Below, one piece after another: positions 12,415 to 27,100 of a DNA stretch of 64,000 nt. Each line of letters starts with the position of its first letter. The first letter of the stretch is position 1. The notes below the pieces were generated by a model. The model had not been told where the DNA came from. It saw only the letters and a list, made by a program, of their open reading frames with translations, and searched no databases. Origin of the DNA: Trichoplax sp. H2 (Eukaryota; Placozoa; Uniplacotomia; Trichoplacea); contig NOWV01000154.1 of the NCBI GenBank assembly GCA_003344405.1, forward strand, positions 119,197 to 183,196, given 5' to 3'. Position numbers and translations under genes: made by a program.

Positions 12415-15180
12415 CTTTGTTTGGAACGAAAGTTAAAACTTTTTCTGGCTATTAGCTGGAATCTAAAGTACCGATCACCATGTAAGATGGTACTATACGT
12501 TAAGTATTTGTCAAATTCATAACTAGCTAACCTTTAAACGTATATATATATATCACGTTAGCAAAACGATAAATTCTCGTGCAGTCGATAGATGGAAAAC
12601 ACCCGTCAGCTTCGCCAATGTAGTCAGAAAGGTCTCACCACAAATACGAAGTGCACACTCAAGTATACTACGCGAACATTAGTAAAACCAGTAGCAGAAT
12701 AATTTCTACGATTCTAATGTATGATATTTCACTCCAAAGTAAAATAATCAAATTAATAAAGAGAATATCAATAATTGCAACAACCGATAGATGTGCAACC
12801 TCTCTACTGCGCCTATGGCATACCACGAACGAAGCAAAATTATTCTTACTGATTGATTTAAATGCAACGTATCTCCCTGTAGCGTAACGGACAGAGCGAG
12901 GGTTCGTTATCGTATTTCTCTTTCAGTTTGTGCAAGGAGTACGATACATACGAGTACATTAATACCACAAACTAGAGTTAGATCAGTTACCTTAGAGTCC
13001 TTTAGGTTTATAATTTTTCTCATAATAGTTCTTTTGGCTAAAATTTGCTTAGTTGCAGTGGCAAACTGAGATGGTAAAATTCGGGGCATGCAGGTTGGCA
13101 GACAAATCACGGCGCTGATTCAACTGATCCTACTTTCATTTCAGTACAGTATGGTACATTTGTACAGTACTACAGTACAGTATTGTACAGTATATTCGGA
13201 AATGTGCGATTGCGTAGTGGTTAGAATACTTACACTGTACACTGTACAGTACAGTATTCAACTTCTCTACCGTACTGTACTGGGTACTGTACAGTACTGT
13301 ACGGTACAGTTAAGATACCGAGATACTGATTAGTTGCGCGTATGTCCGACCGTCCGAATAGAGTTTCATGTCCAAGTGCCTTCTACGTAATTTTGCAATT
13401 GAGTTGCCACCCTTTGACTATATTATAAGCGCGAATTTTGCACAGAATATATAGCGCGATAGTAGATTTAGATCTGATCTTGTGACTTAATTGGCAAGAT
13501 AATGATTATAATGAAAGAAAATCATTCTTTAACTAGTTGTATATATAAATCATAAATTTTGCATCAATGATTTAGATACCTCAGGGATTGTCTAGGACTC
13601 GAGAGATAGTCCTTGGCAGTTGCTAGACGTAACCGACTCATGTAATGAAGCGAAGTTTATAAGAAACTATAATTTTTTGCTTCATTTTTGAGAATACACT
13701 TCATCACAAAATGCATTCGAAACTGGTTTAGTCAATTTAAATTAACTCCTAATCGTGTTCTCGTATTAGATTTTGCCAATAAAATCGATCAGGGTAACCT
13801 TTAACGCCCAACCAATTATCATACGTCATTGGTGTTTGGTATGTACATTTGTAATATATTGAACAAATACCAATGGAACATCGATTATATTGGGGGTACT
13901 TAGAGCATCGTTCCTAAGGTATAAACTCGTAGGTCTATGATATCCAAGGCATTAATTAAAAAACAGCAAATAATGCTTCGATCGAGCATCACGATTTGTA
14001 TTTGAAGAAGTGCTTTCTTAGTTATTGTAAATGTCTAAATATATAAAGAAGTTATGTGCCATTTAAACAAGGTGGGTAGGGATAGATCAGTAAGGAAACA
14101 TAAAGTTCACTGCGCTTCTCTAATTTCTTAGATGATTCAGATCATGAAATTTATTTGGTAGCTCATGAGTATAATCACTGTAATTGTTTACTTTTAATGC
14201 AAAATCGAATGCAACAACATCATATCTGATCTGTATGCATACAAGGCAATCTTAAGATAAAGTTTTGCTCTTAGAGCTAAGAGAAGTTTCTCTTGACCTC
14301 GATGCTTTTGACTGAAAGCTATTGAATTCTACCAAAGAACAAGTGCGTCGTCATAATACAATTACCATTATTAGTGCTCTTTATTACTAAGAAAACAAAT
14401 CCTTTCGATTTACCTGTTATTTCCAGCTCGAATAATCTTAGGTCCTTACTAATATGACCTAACTCAACTTAACACTATATCAAATTTCTGTTATCTTATA
14501 TTACGTATCATAATTTATTTAGCCTCTATCTAAATACTCTACTGTGTTCTACTCATAAAACTACTTTTCGCAGTAATCGGATGCATTTTAAATTAGTTGT
14601 AGAAAAGGCAGTAAAACGTAAAAGAATCTTAAATGCACTTATGACTGCGTAATAAAGTACGTTAAAAATACTAAAGACGATATGACCTATCGCAGAGATT
14701 TTTTAAAAATTGCTGTAACATAAAAACAAATTGCAATTATTTATAATTAAAAACAGCCATAAGCAATTAATTGCGGACTGAAATTTCGTCCCATTCCAGA
14801 ATATTGTTCAGTAAGAATACGATTTGCTGAATTACTGTAATAATACTATATAAGAAGGTTGTTAAAAGCATGAAATTATTAGTTGATTTTGAAGTACGTA
14901 AACGAGTTCAATAAATAGTTCCGGTTTAATTCTTTAAGAAGGTACGTTTTCTGTAATGTGTTGTAAAATGTGATGAATTCAATCCAAGTTTGTTACTCTC
15001 GATTCTGTTAATATAAACCGTCAAAAAAATAAAAATATACAATAAATATTCGAGAATTTTCCTTAAAATAATATTAAACTTTGCTACAAACATAAAAAAA
15101 ACATAGAAATGATCGATTTGGCCGATTTTTTTACTTAGCCTTGGCGGATACTTTAAATATTCATGATAACTAAATCCTAC
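12415..15180. other. intergenic region between YRDC and SYTL
   Basis: A GTAC palindrome array sits at 13142-13312. Near it, at 13340-13360, are GTCCGACCGTCC-like sequences, similar to those flanking the arrays near 37 kb. The block 12545-12665 is less AT-rich than its surroundings and is open for about 35 codons on the minus strand, but it resembles no family; it may be regulatory or an unrecognised exon. A search of the minus strand for SYTL C2B-domain motifs found none. Confidence 0.5.
13142..13312. repeat. GTAC palindrome array A (5' flank of YRDC)
   Basis: A dense run of TGTACAGTAC, TACAGTACAG, GTACTGTACAG and similar palindromic words, interrupted by short unique sequence. The 81-aa plus-strand open frame across it is a by-product of the repeat. 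The same motif family recurs near 37-38.5, 55.8-56.5, 61.9 and 63.4-63.9 kb. Confidence 0.85.
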
Positions 15181-18100
15181 CTTTAGTTTATGCCATCTCG
15201 GAAGCTGCTGATCAAGAAGCGGTAGACTAGACATAGGGACTCTAACCTCGCCAAGAAATTGTTTTTTGGGAACGTATTTATCTTGATGCCATATACTGAT
15301 AACAAGTATTTTCTTCGATATCTCGTCGTCACTAGATATTTTATACTAGTAAGAAGATACGAAGAATTTAAGAATAAACCTGACAGCTATATTTCAAAAG
15401 AATCAAGGGTTGAAAGTTAAGGAATATCATAACAGTATGCATTCAATACCCAGCTATTTTAATATTATCACACAAATTTACATGCTTATTTAAAGTCTTC
15501 TTTTCTGCACTCATTAAAGTTAATATTTACCTTTAAAGTCTCATTATACTGCGGATTTGTAGTTCCTTTTTTTACCGTGGTTCTTCTTTTAGAATTTTTG
15601 CCCGTTTCAGGTACGAAATAAGTTTTGATATAACTAGATAGTCGAATGGAATGGGATCACAATGATTAAAACTCTTAAGAAGCAATTTAAGCTATTGAAA
15701 AATTGCAATTAATGACCTTCATGATTAAATAATACATAAACATAAGAAGGCTATTAACTGCCTAAAATTAAGCCTGCCTTTTAGAGATAAACATTATTTT
15801 TACATAATTAATTCCTAATTATCTTTTCACTATTTATGCACTTTTGAAGGTCGATAGTTTTATGTTATATTTGGCTAATGCTAATAATAGCTTTTCTTAG
15901 TATTGCACATATTTTCCAGAATTTTGATATAGTAAAGGAACTTACGCATTGCATTTGTGCTTTTTTGATATAACGGGCAAATCACGAGCTCGATCAACAT
16001 CAATCTCTAATGTGCTGTTCTTTCTATTGTATCGAAGACCAAAGAGGATTTCGCCTTTAATTTCAACCTCTTCAGACTCGATACCACAACCATTATCACT
16101 ATCAAAACTATTTTGCCTCGTCTAAATATAATTTAAGAAGTAAAGATAAATTATGTTTACACCCGTTGTTAGATATAATTAAAGTAGAAATATGACTATC
16201 ATCTTACATAAGATACTGCTTAAATTGCTGCTTTTGGTATGCGATAAATGTACTCAATGAATGACTACATTTACCAACGGTACCGATAAAGTAACTTACC
16301 GTACTTATAATGCTATTAAAAGTAGTTCGTAGCGTAGATTATATCTTAATAATTAAGACTATTTCAAAGCATGAAATATCTGCCTACACGTATGTCCAAC
16401 TAGACTCTAGTATATTTTTACACTAAATCATCTATGCAATAGCTACTGTAGTTTTGCCATCAACATCATTTAAATTATATTGTGTACTAAATGCAAATAT
16501 ATGGCAAAAAACTGCTCACCAATTGCAAATGGCGCCGTTGTTGTGGAGTCGCATATTTTTGAAAGTATGTCTCGATATCCTCTTCATCAGATTTTTCGGT
16601 ACTTTTACGAAATTCTGGTTCTTTTATATTCTAATTTATTTAGAAAGTGTTAAATTAGTTTACACACTTTTCTGTAATATTTGAGATAAATTGAAAAAAT
16701 TTTTAAGAGTTTATAAAAATCTTTATCTTATCGCTTACCTCTAATCTCTCATTCCTTCGAATTGAAACTTTTTGAAAAACGCCTAAATATAGAAGCAAAG
16801 AGATTATTAAGTTTAGTTAGCTATAATAAAAATAATAAAAATAATCACTAAGAGTTATTACCTGTAGCATCTTCTAACATTTGAGAAACAACTACATTTT
16901 TATTGCGTAGTAAAACATTCTGTGTTGTAGTTGCATCTTCATCGCGCAATTCTACAGCATAATCGCTGTCAAAAGAGCCCATTGGCGATTCTGTATCATC
17001 GCAACTGAAATTACCTTCATGATAACGCTCTCTTAATAACGCTTTTCTTCTTAAATCTGTTCGTAATATAACAGTTATATATTAATTATATTGAAGGCTT
17101 AAGTAAATCTTATAGCAATATAAGAAGAAAAATTTACGTTTTTGATCGAAATTCTATTTAAAATATGCGATGTATATAAATGTATCTGCTTTATAGTAGT
17201 AAATGCTACCATTACAATGGCAAGAAAATAACCTGTTCGATTTTTCAAACTACTGGCTGCAAATGAATGCCGGTTAGCTTTAAAAGATGATAGGTCAGAT
17301 CTTTCACCAGCAGATGCAATTCTTTTAATAGCTCCGCCATTACTAGGAAGAGCATGGCTATGAGGTGAATCACATTTGCCGTCGTGATCAATGGAAGAAT
17401 AAAATCCTTCACTACTTTCGTCTCGACAAAATCTTGTACTACAATTAGAATCCATTGATGCGAACGAATCAGAGAAGACACTATCGTTTGTTGATGAAAC
17501 ACGTTGTTTTGACATCATTTGTCCGCGACGACTTCGAGCAGATGTAAGGGGTTTTGATTTTTCGCGGAAACTATCGCGTATGTAATCATTCTTGTTATGC
17601 GAAAAGCTAGTACTTCTTGTAATCAAATCGTCTAAGTTTCCATCTTGTTTCTGCCAGGTTCTACTATCATTGTTAATTTCATTATTGCTTTCGTCATCAT
17701 TTTCATCTTCGCCATTGTACATAATACCGTTTACTTCCTCTGATTCATTCATATCCTCTATTTTCCCTATTGATAAGGCCAAAGTTAGTGAGAAGATTTT
17801 AGAACTTATACAAATTAGATCCACTAAGATCTGTTCCCTCTGCAGGTAGATTATTACTTATATTACAACATTAATTAGATACGTTGAATAATTTTTTAAT
17901 TTTAAATGATTGTCTGATATTATAGTACCGCACAAGGCAAATACCTATTAAGGCATGTATTTGGTTATTATAAGCATTATTAAACGGTATTTTTTAACAA
18001 TTATTGTATCCTTCATTATTTTTCTCAGATATCTGACTCCTGATATAGAATATTCCAGTTTTGAAAGAGTGTAAATAAGTGAAACATTCATTATCATTTC

Positions 18101-21100
18101 TTAAAACACACTGTAACACTGTTAATACTACAAGATATAATAATATTAACTTAAACTATCTATAGCGCTGTAAAAGTTGAATATTCATGTCTGCAGAAGT
18201 CAAAACCGTTACATCAATCTTTGACGCTGGTATTACTTCCGATTACCTTTGTCGTCTTTAACTACGGGAGTATGACAAGAATATTCTTAAGTAGAAATTA
18301 ATATCAGTAGCACAGTCATATACACTAAAATTGTTGTTGCGGAAGAGTATTAATTGGTGCTACTATTTAAGTTAAAGCGAAAATATTCATCAACGACTTT
18401 CTTGGTTTTTATTTATGCATAACTAAAACTATCTTTATGATCGTGTTAGTGTGATTATTTTATAGGCCGCAATCTCGTGTAAAGTATAATAAGAAAGTGC
18501 TTTCGTAAGAACTTTTCCTTTGCATCCAATTATTATAAATCGGGTATTACGTGATTTAAATACAAAGGATAGACTATAGTAACTAGAATTTACTTCATAG
18601 ATTTAGTATAGAAAATTAGCAATGCAATAATCGTGAATTAATGCAATGTTAATAATACAAAATAATAACAATGCTAAGATGCGACTTATCTAGTTGCCAT
18701 AGAAGAGTAAAAAATAATATCTATGCTGAAAAAAATAAGATACATATAATATTATTTAAACAACATATAAGAGAAAGTTACAGACCTTCATCCTGAATTT
18801 CGTCTTTATCTTCAGCATAACTATCAATCCTTTTCAGAAACTTAGATAGCATTTTAACTGTAGAATCTGGATCAGTTTCTCGATCTACACTACCACGACG
18901 AGTCCAACTACCAGATTCAATCGCTAATTGTCTATAATTTTTATTAAATTATGAAAATTAAAGGAAGTTAACTGCATATTTTGTTCCTAAATACGAATTA
19001 ATCAACTTCTCAGATCAATGCGGTTTAGTAAAAGCCGCAATTAATATTTTAATTTCAATTGAGGTATAAAAAATATCGCTTTAGCAAAGAAATCTCTATC
19101 TCGTTGTATTAAAGCTGGTACAGTAATAATCAATAAATGTCCAAATATTACCAAGTCCTATTGATGAATTCTATTTAACTCATAAATATTTTAAGCGTCA
19201 CATGTGGTACTAACAGCCAGCTTGTAAATACTCGAAGTAAAAAGTAAATTTTACTCTTCACATTAAAAGCTTTATATAATATAGTGTAATAAATTTTCAA
19301 ATTTCATTTCCGTAATAGCGACCCAGTTTAAGTAAAAGAATCCCGTAAAAGTAACTTTAAAATAATGAACTTAAGAGTTTCTTGTTATATTTCAGTAATA
19401 TTCTCGCATATATGTTATACAATAAAGTTGAGCAAATCTACATCAGTAGATCTTCTATTACACTTATAAATTGTTACTTTTCATCTAAAACGTTAAGCTT
19501 GATGCAATTATCATATCGAATAGTTATCAGCTTTGACAAGGCTTACAATTAACTAGATAACTACAGAATTACAAGCCCTTCAATTTCTACTGGCGTATGA
19601 TAGCGATATTACCAAACATTACCGGTGCATATAGAAAATTTTAGTGCTTAATTAGAGAATTAATTGAAGAAGTCTAAACCTTGATCCCATCATCTGAATT
19701 CATTGCTCTATACATTAGTAAAACCATTAGAGACTCATTATTTAAGAATTTACATAATAAAATTTATCGAGTTAAAATAGATCATAAATATACCAGATTA
19801 GGGTACAAACTTCAGGATAATGTTTTTAATTATGCTTTATGACCATGTATTTCAATCATAACAAATAATTTGCAGATAGCCCGTATAAAGGATCCAATCA
19901 TGAAGTGAACTGATTCAATCTGATACTTTCATTTCCTTATTTTCTCAAAACGATAATATTTACGGCGTTGTTAGGTTATTACATTAAAGATTACAACCTT
20001 TTCAATTTAGTTTACAGCTACCGATGTGGAATTATTAAGATAACTAAAATTATTTTTCATGATTAATAATATCTTGTCAAGCTATTGTGCAATGTGCTAT
20101 TGTTAAACAATTAAGCAGAATAGCTAATTAATGTCGTTGTGGAGAAAACAACGGTAACGAAAGTTAAATATATAGAATAAGTAAATAATTTCTGGTACAA
20201 TTTGACAATTTACAGTAATTTCCTTCATTTATTATTCACAATGACAATATTAACTTCTGTACAATAAGTAAATATTGATAATTAAACATACCATATACAA
20301 CAAATCTGCATCAAGATATGATGATTTTGAGCTACAATTATTTCAGCCTGTAGAATTTCTCCCAAATACTGAAATGATACAATAATGAGGAAGACGTACA
20401 AACTGCTAACAACCTATCATTAGCTGTAACCGGTACTTTTAATATGCAATACTAAGCAGATTTTTTCAACAGAAAAATAAAACTTTGTTGCTGTACAGTA
20501 TGTATTCTAAATGAAGCTAATTATATAAATTCCGTAGCACTATGGTTAATAAAAAGCTGCAGTAAAGCTATTGCCTCGAGAAAATTTGAAAAGTTATAAA
20601 TTTACTGCGTAGATACTAAATTAAAAAATACTACATTTGTGGAAATTATACAGTTACTGTTATATGCCTACCTATTTCATAAACACTTAAGCATTAATCG
20701 TAGCAACTGAAAGAATTAAAGCCGATCTATTTAAAATAGCTGGCGCCAGTAATATGATGTAGTTGATGTTAAGTTATCCTTTTAAAACATTTATAACAAT
20801 GTACCCTATTTGTATTCTATAGTATTAAATAGAAAGTGTTTTACAACAAGGAAATATTAATTAAATCAAATCTGTCATTAACTTTGATAAAAGTAGTAAA
20901 TTACTCTCATTTTCTGTTGATTGCCTAGATTTAATTGATATAGATATCCTGAATGTTTAGTCCGAAAGCTAACAGATTTATGATATATGCATTCAGTTAG
21001 CCTACTTTTATTAATATTACAGTTTAGACTAAGAATGAAGCTATTTATAGTCCATAGCAATAGCAAAAGGGAAGAGAGTGTTTAGGAAATAAGTATCTTA

Positions 21101-24100
21101 ACGATGAAATTTATCGACAACAAACTATGACTAGCAGATCTTAACCTTGTCATCTCTATTAAATAAACGTAATCAAAGTCTAAAGATTAATAAGATTTTT
21201 ACAGAGCGATGTAAAATAGCCATCTACGGTATTATACTTATCATTAACTAAATATTGCCTTCGTGCCTTGTATTGAACTTTAACTTATATTTACCTAAGA
21301 AAAATGAAGTTCTATCTAGAACTAAGAGAAATTCTTATCAACTGTATCACAGATCGACCGTAGCTGTTGTTTTTAGTCACAAACAAAAGGATTGTTTTTT
21401 TAACGGTATCTTGAATCTTAATATAATTCTAATTTCTGATGAGATTTTATCCAACTCAACGCAGGATATAATAAGGTATGTATGCAACAATACGCAAGTT
21501 ACTCAGTGCTAATAGTATCATAGGTAAAGAGTTTATCGAATTACATTATTATCTACATTTATTTTCATTGTTGTATATTGAATACATTTAACTCGTAGTA
21601 TTGATAGAAATATGATAATCAATTATTTACTAATCATAAATAATTTTACAGAGAGCCTTCTTTAAGTATAAGATAGCTAATAGGATAGTAAAGTATTTTA
21701 TCGTTATACTGTACTAAATTAAGTTACTACCTCCCTTAATCAAACTAAGTCCACCTTCGAAATTATTATTTTAATATTTGTGTACAATTTCAGCATTAAT
21801 AGTTATTGCACTATTTTGTTATATTCTTACCAAACAGCTTCGATTTTCACCCTCTTAAACAAATAATAGACCTAGCAAGTCATTTGTTTCTTTAAAGTTT
21901 AATATTAGCGCTACAGTAATTAAAAAGAAGTTCAATAGGCTATAAGAGTTTTGGCTCTGTATCAGCGATGGTTGTGAAGTCTCTCGTTCGATATTATAAC
22001 TCACGGAAACTTGCGAACTATCTCTATCATTATTGGTAGCAATGATTACCCAATTAATAAGCTAACACTATAAGTAGTCATTATATGCTCTATTTATGTA
22101 GATCAGTCCTTACCAAATCATAGATATTTTAATTAAATGTAACCAAACAGATTACAGGAACAGCAATAGTGTTAAAAAGATCATGTAGCAAGAATTTCAG
22201 CATTATACTAGTCCGATATTTTCTATTTTATCGTATTCAATTTGTAATGTTCTGGTAAAAATGGGTATGCTAGTATTAATATAAGAGTATTAAAATTTGA
22301 ATTTCGTTTGTAGTAATCTCTCTACAAGTTCCAGTTAAATCTGCTGTAATGAAGAAGCCGTATTGATATGAAAGGTGAAAATGTTACTTTCTCATATCTA
22401 GAGCAAGTATCTCATTTTTCTTAGCTATTTATTTTATGGAAACAGAAAATAATTGAAAAATTCAAGATAATCTACAGATAACCTTTTAAAATAATTAAAT
22501 TTTCAAATCAAATTTTAAGGAAGATAATTTCTCTACTATGTAACTTGCTACAACTGAATCGATACAATAGCGAATAAACGTCATAGTTATATTGAAAAAG
22601 CTCAAAGTTAGCTAACTTTGCGAAAAAGAAATTACAATTACCTTTGCTATTAAACTGTTAGATTTCATTTATTGCACATTGTGAAAATACGAGCTCAACT
22701 TTAGTTTTCCCTCCCGTTAGTGTTGTAGAATTAGAAAAAGCTTGAAACATTAGTTTTATGTAAGAGTCATATTCTGATATGTGGACAATATTGTTGTTAC
22801 TATAAATGGATGCGGACTGGTTTATTAATTATTTATATCATAATATAGTTAAATTATAATAAATTCCCTACGACTCATGTTATACACTTATTTCCATGCT
22901 TACTCGCCATCTGCATAAAATGAATAACTAAATTTGATTTCTTTCCGGCGTTAAAACGAGAAAATAGATGGAGATAACGTCATTTCGATAATGTAAATTT
23001 AGATTTAGTTATACATATATTGTATGAAAATGGTGGTCATTCGTCTCACTACCTTCATAATTTTGTAAATTAATTATTTGTATCATCTTCATGGTATTCA
23101 TTAACAGAATGAGAAAAAAGGATAATTATGTCGAGATCAATAACAGACACAGCAGTAAGGACAAAGGAAAAATATCAAATCAATTATATTTGGCTATTAT
23201 GCAAGATTACATCTATGACTACATTAGCTATATCTTTAAAGGTATAATTTTTAGCCTTTCAAATGATTCTAGCGAGTCGATACTTTACTTTAATAGTGAT
23301 ATTGATTGCTGCTATTAATAAAAGAATGATTCTAATCAATATCATTCTTGAAAGAGAAGGAAACCTGAACTTTATAAAATTATATGGTGTATCTACTATT
23401 TTCTCTGAATATTTTACTCGTTTTATCTCTATATTTTAAAAACTTTTATGTAATCTTTCAAACTTTTAAAGCGTCATATGATACTTGATCTAAATAAATC
23501 ATGATATGCATTAAATTAATTTACCCTCAGAAAAGTTTTTCTTTTATTCTCTTTCTTTCCTTATTATATCTGTTTCATATTACTTCTATACCGGTGTCGT
23601 GTTACAACTACATTTAAGCTATTATTTTAATTTTTCTCTGCTATGTTTCACGTAGTATGCGCAATTTACGAGAAGAAATTAAAATTAGTGATCAAAAAAT
23701 GCCTTTAGAAATTAATCATGCGGCTTGATAGCTCTTGATTTTTTCTAATATTTATCACAATTCCCTGCCCTCCATCTTAATAAAAAATTTTAAATCAAGA
23801 CAATAGTACCATTGAGTAACCCTCAAAAATTTGAAAGTAATATGTGATTGGGTTAAACATTAACTTACTAAACGGTACAGTAACTGCTAATCTTAAGATA
23901 AGATATAGACTCAAACTAACTTGAACATTCTGTAAATGAGGTATTAAAATGAAAAATTAAGAATAGGGGGTGATAATCTTACCGTTCAATACTGCAAACA
24001 TTGCAAATAATATAGCGAGCACCACCATCAGATCTTGGTTCTTGGCAACAAGATTGGCAAACTCGACGTTCGCAGCGGTTACATATAGCACCAGTATTAA

Positions 24101-27100
24101 AAAACATGCCTAATTTTCCTCTACAACGGCTGCAAACACGTATTCCTGGTTTTTCATGGGAACGAATAACACCTTTATCCTTTAATATCTTTAATCGTTC
24201 ACGTAATTGCCTACCATGGTATCAATGCCCGAGACAAAGATAACACAAAACAAAAACAGAAAATATTTCTCGTTAGTAAAATCTTCCTATTAGAAGGAGA
24301 AGAACTTCAATATCTACGAAGTCTGAAATATGGAATTCAATCACACATAATAGAAGGATGACGATATTAAAAGTGAATATAAATCTCTTGTTCTAAAATC
24401 AGTCCCTGAGATACAATCTAAGGACAAACAAATTAGCTTTGCACAGAATAAGGCTAGTTTCTCTCATAAGATTAAGTTCTAAAGCAGAGCTGAAATATCC
24501 TTATTAAAGTCGTTATTTGGCTAAAACTGAAGGAGAAGGAATAGGCTTTGCCATTCCTTATTATCAACTGTACTTCAAAAACGAAAAAATTCATCACATA
24601 TCTGGATCTGGATTAATTTAAGAATTACACTACAAAGAATTAGTATGAAATTACATGTGTTATATCAAGGCAGAAAATATTAGTACACTACCTTTGAAGG
24701 TATGGAGGAAAGATTGATGTTACAATACGACAGTGGCGATTATGTAATAATGCAGACATAGAACTAGCGTTCTTTGAATCATTCAATGCTGAATTGTACG
24801 ACGGCTATAGTAGAATATTTTAAATTGCTACAAAGAATAGAGTTTAATAAAATAAAGTTGTGCAAATATAAATTCTTTTACGGTCAAAATTTTAAATTTC
24901 TAAAATTCGATTCTTTTACGGGACCCCCTGAAATAAACATTCTAATTTTACTGCAACTCAATGTTTAGACAAATTAGTACCGATAGACTATTTTAAGCAT
25001 AGCGAAGAATAGAAATTCAATTTGATATTTAATCTACTTGTATAGTAGTCAATATCTATTTTAATATGGTTATCTAGATAATTATTCCTTTTCGATTCAT
25101 AGCAATAGAAATAGCCTTTTTCATGATTAATGAGATGTACTTGAACTTATGCAAGTGTTACACAAATAAATTCTGATTTTAAACTTTGAATTGTTTCATT
25201 TGGTCAGGGTATCGTAAAATTTTATTTTGGATTCCTATAGCCTTAATATAATTTATTCTCACAGCTCAAGAGATCCCATAGGTGAGTATGTTGGGCTAAT
25301 TTGATTTAAGAAGGCGTTTTCTAGATAAATTTAATTGGATCAGTAAATCGATATGGATGACGACATTCACGAATGTGCAATATCAAATTCACATATAATA
25401 ATAGACCGATTGGTGAACTTAATTATTCTGAAGGCTTAATAAATTATGAAACGTGACTTATTATATTGAAAAAATATCATTTTATTCTTAAGGTCTTAAT
25501 TTGAAGGCATCCGACAGATTTTTGTCTAATGTCATTCATGAGGACACCACATCGGGCAACTACAATTAATGGTAAAATCATCACTCTAGTTCGGCCAACA
25601 ATATGCGTTAAAATTTCAGACTGAAGAGAGTAAAATGTCAGCATAATGCGTGTTTAATTAAATAGTTAATTTACTCCAGCGGCCTTAAAAATTTTTTGGT
25701 TTACTTAGCAAGATAAAGTAGATAGCAAGGGAATATGTTTCATACGATATAATGCTAAGGTAGCATATAATTATTATAATATTAGGCGAAGTGGACAGAA
25801 AATATAATGCTGTATAGCTATCGCAGCGCATTAGCTAACGCAAACAGAATGTTATAAAATAAACTAGTGCAAAGAATTATCTTCTATATAAATGTGTTAT
25901 GGACTCAAATCATAGAAAAGAATGATAGTTATATGTATGAAAAGGTACTTAACCTAATAAATTTTACTATCTTTGGACAATTGCTAAGAAGGCAGGAAAA
26001 ACTTTAATTGAAGATATCTAAAATGTTGCATAATCTAGTAGCGGAATTCATGTGTATAAATTAATAGTAATGCAAGAAAATGAGAAAATCTTTGCAAAGT
26101 TTATCAGATATCTAGGTAAAATTTAAATCAAAACGTAGGATGACACGAAATGTAGCAAACTAAATTGCGTTAGCATTTTAAACCACTGTAGGTGTTGTAC
26201 AGTAAGTAAATAGACGAAGACTATATTGTAACGATTAGATTTTTAATAGACGCTCGAAATAGTCTGCCATTACAATGAATTTATTAGTATTCCTTGTAGT
26301 GCGACATAGAAGTTGTTTGCATAAAATGAAATAGGCTCTTAAGGAGCGAATTGATATGACAAATACCCAGATAAAATTGCTGTACACGAGAAAAAAGTTT
26401 GAAAGGTTATGATTGTCAAGGAAGGGATGATAGTAGAAGTTATTGAAATAATTAGAAAATCTTACAGTGAGTTAAAGTGATGGAATATAATATGATAGTG
26501 TTGGCGCAGCTCTTAAAATGTCTTTTTATTCTGTATTTTAAATCAATCTACAGCAATTAGTCTAAGCTTGACGCCTCCGTAAATTCTCTCTATTCATTTC
26601 TAATGTCAGGTGCACAATGGCCATATATAATCTCCTATGACTATCCTTGAATAGGCCTCTCGAATTGGCCTCTCGTGAAAAAAATAAAACGTAAATGTAT
26701 GATTGAAGCTGTTATGGATTTAGCTTACGTCCATTTTAAATCATGTTAGCAGAATGATAGCTATAGACAAATAAATATGCTGCAGTACCTTCAATATTAA
26801 TTAAATGTTTCTATCTGGTCAAATATCAATCAAGATAAAACAGTTTTTAAACGAGCTACTTATAAGAACGACTTTTTCAATTACTATGGCCGCCATTTAT
26901 CAATATGCAAGCTTTTATACAACCATTTGAAGAAATCTACCAGGACTACCGTTACATTAATAAAGTTAAACGCTCAAGCTTACCTTATTCGATCACGTTT
27001 TGCTTCTTGTGTTGTATAATAACGTTCCAAGACATTAAGAATTTTATTCCTTTCTTCATTGTTCAATTGGTGGAGATTCAATTTTGTCATAGTGGCTATC

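Noticed and set aside
12880-12915. tRNA-like boxes (TAGCGTAACGG and GGTTCGTTATC)
   Set aside because: The A- and B-box-like words are far too close together and no cloverleaf can be drawn.
13088-13333. 81-aa plus-strand open frame
   Set aside because: It is made of palindromic GTAC repeats, and its Tyr/Thr/Val-rich translation reflects the repeat.
14400-14460. Possible C2B fragment (KDLRLFELEIT) on the minus strand
   Set aside because: The acceptor phase does not fit the previous exon and no adjoining C2 motif was found.
15182-15234. Continuation of the last SYTL exon frame into AT-rich sequence as a real C-terminus
   Set aside because: A good donor (AAG|GTAGGA) follows WHKLK and the downstream translation is low-complexity. 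Readthrough is kept only as an alternative.
17245-17849. Frames overlapping the SYTL linker exon on both strands
   Set aside because: They are shadows of the real minus-strand exon 17766-17233, whose phase matches its neighbours.
23091-23318. 75-aa plus-strand frame followed by a 9-bp hairpin inside the SYTL intron
   Set aside because: No recognisable domain or start context. The intron is large enough for chance frames of this size.
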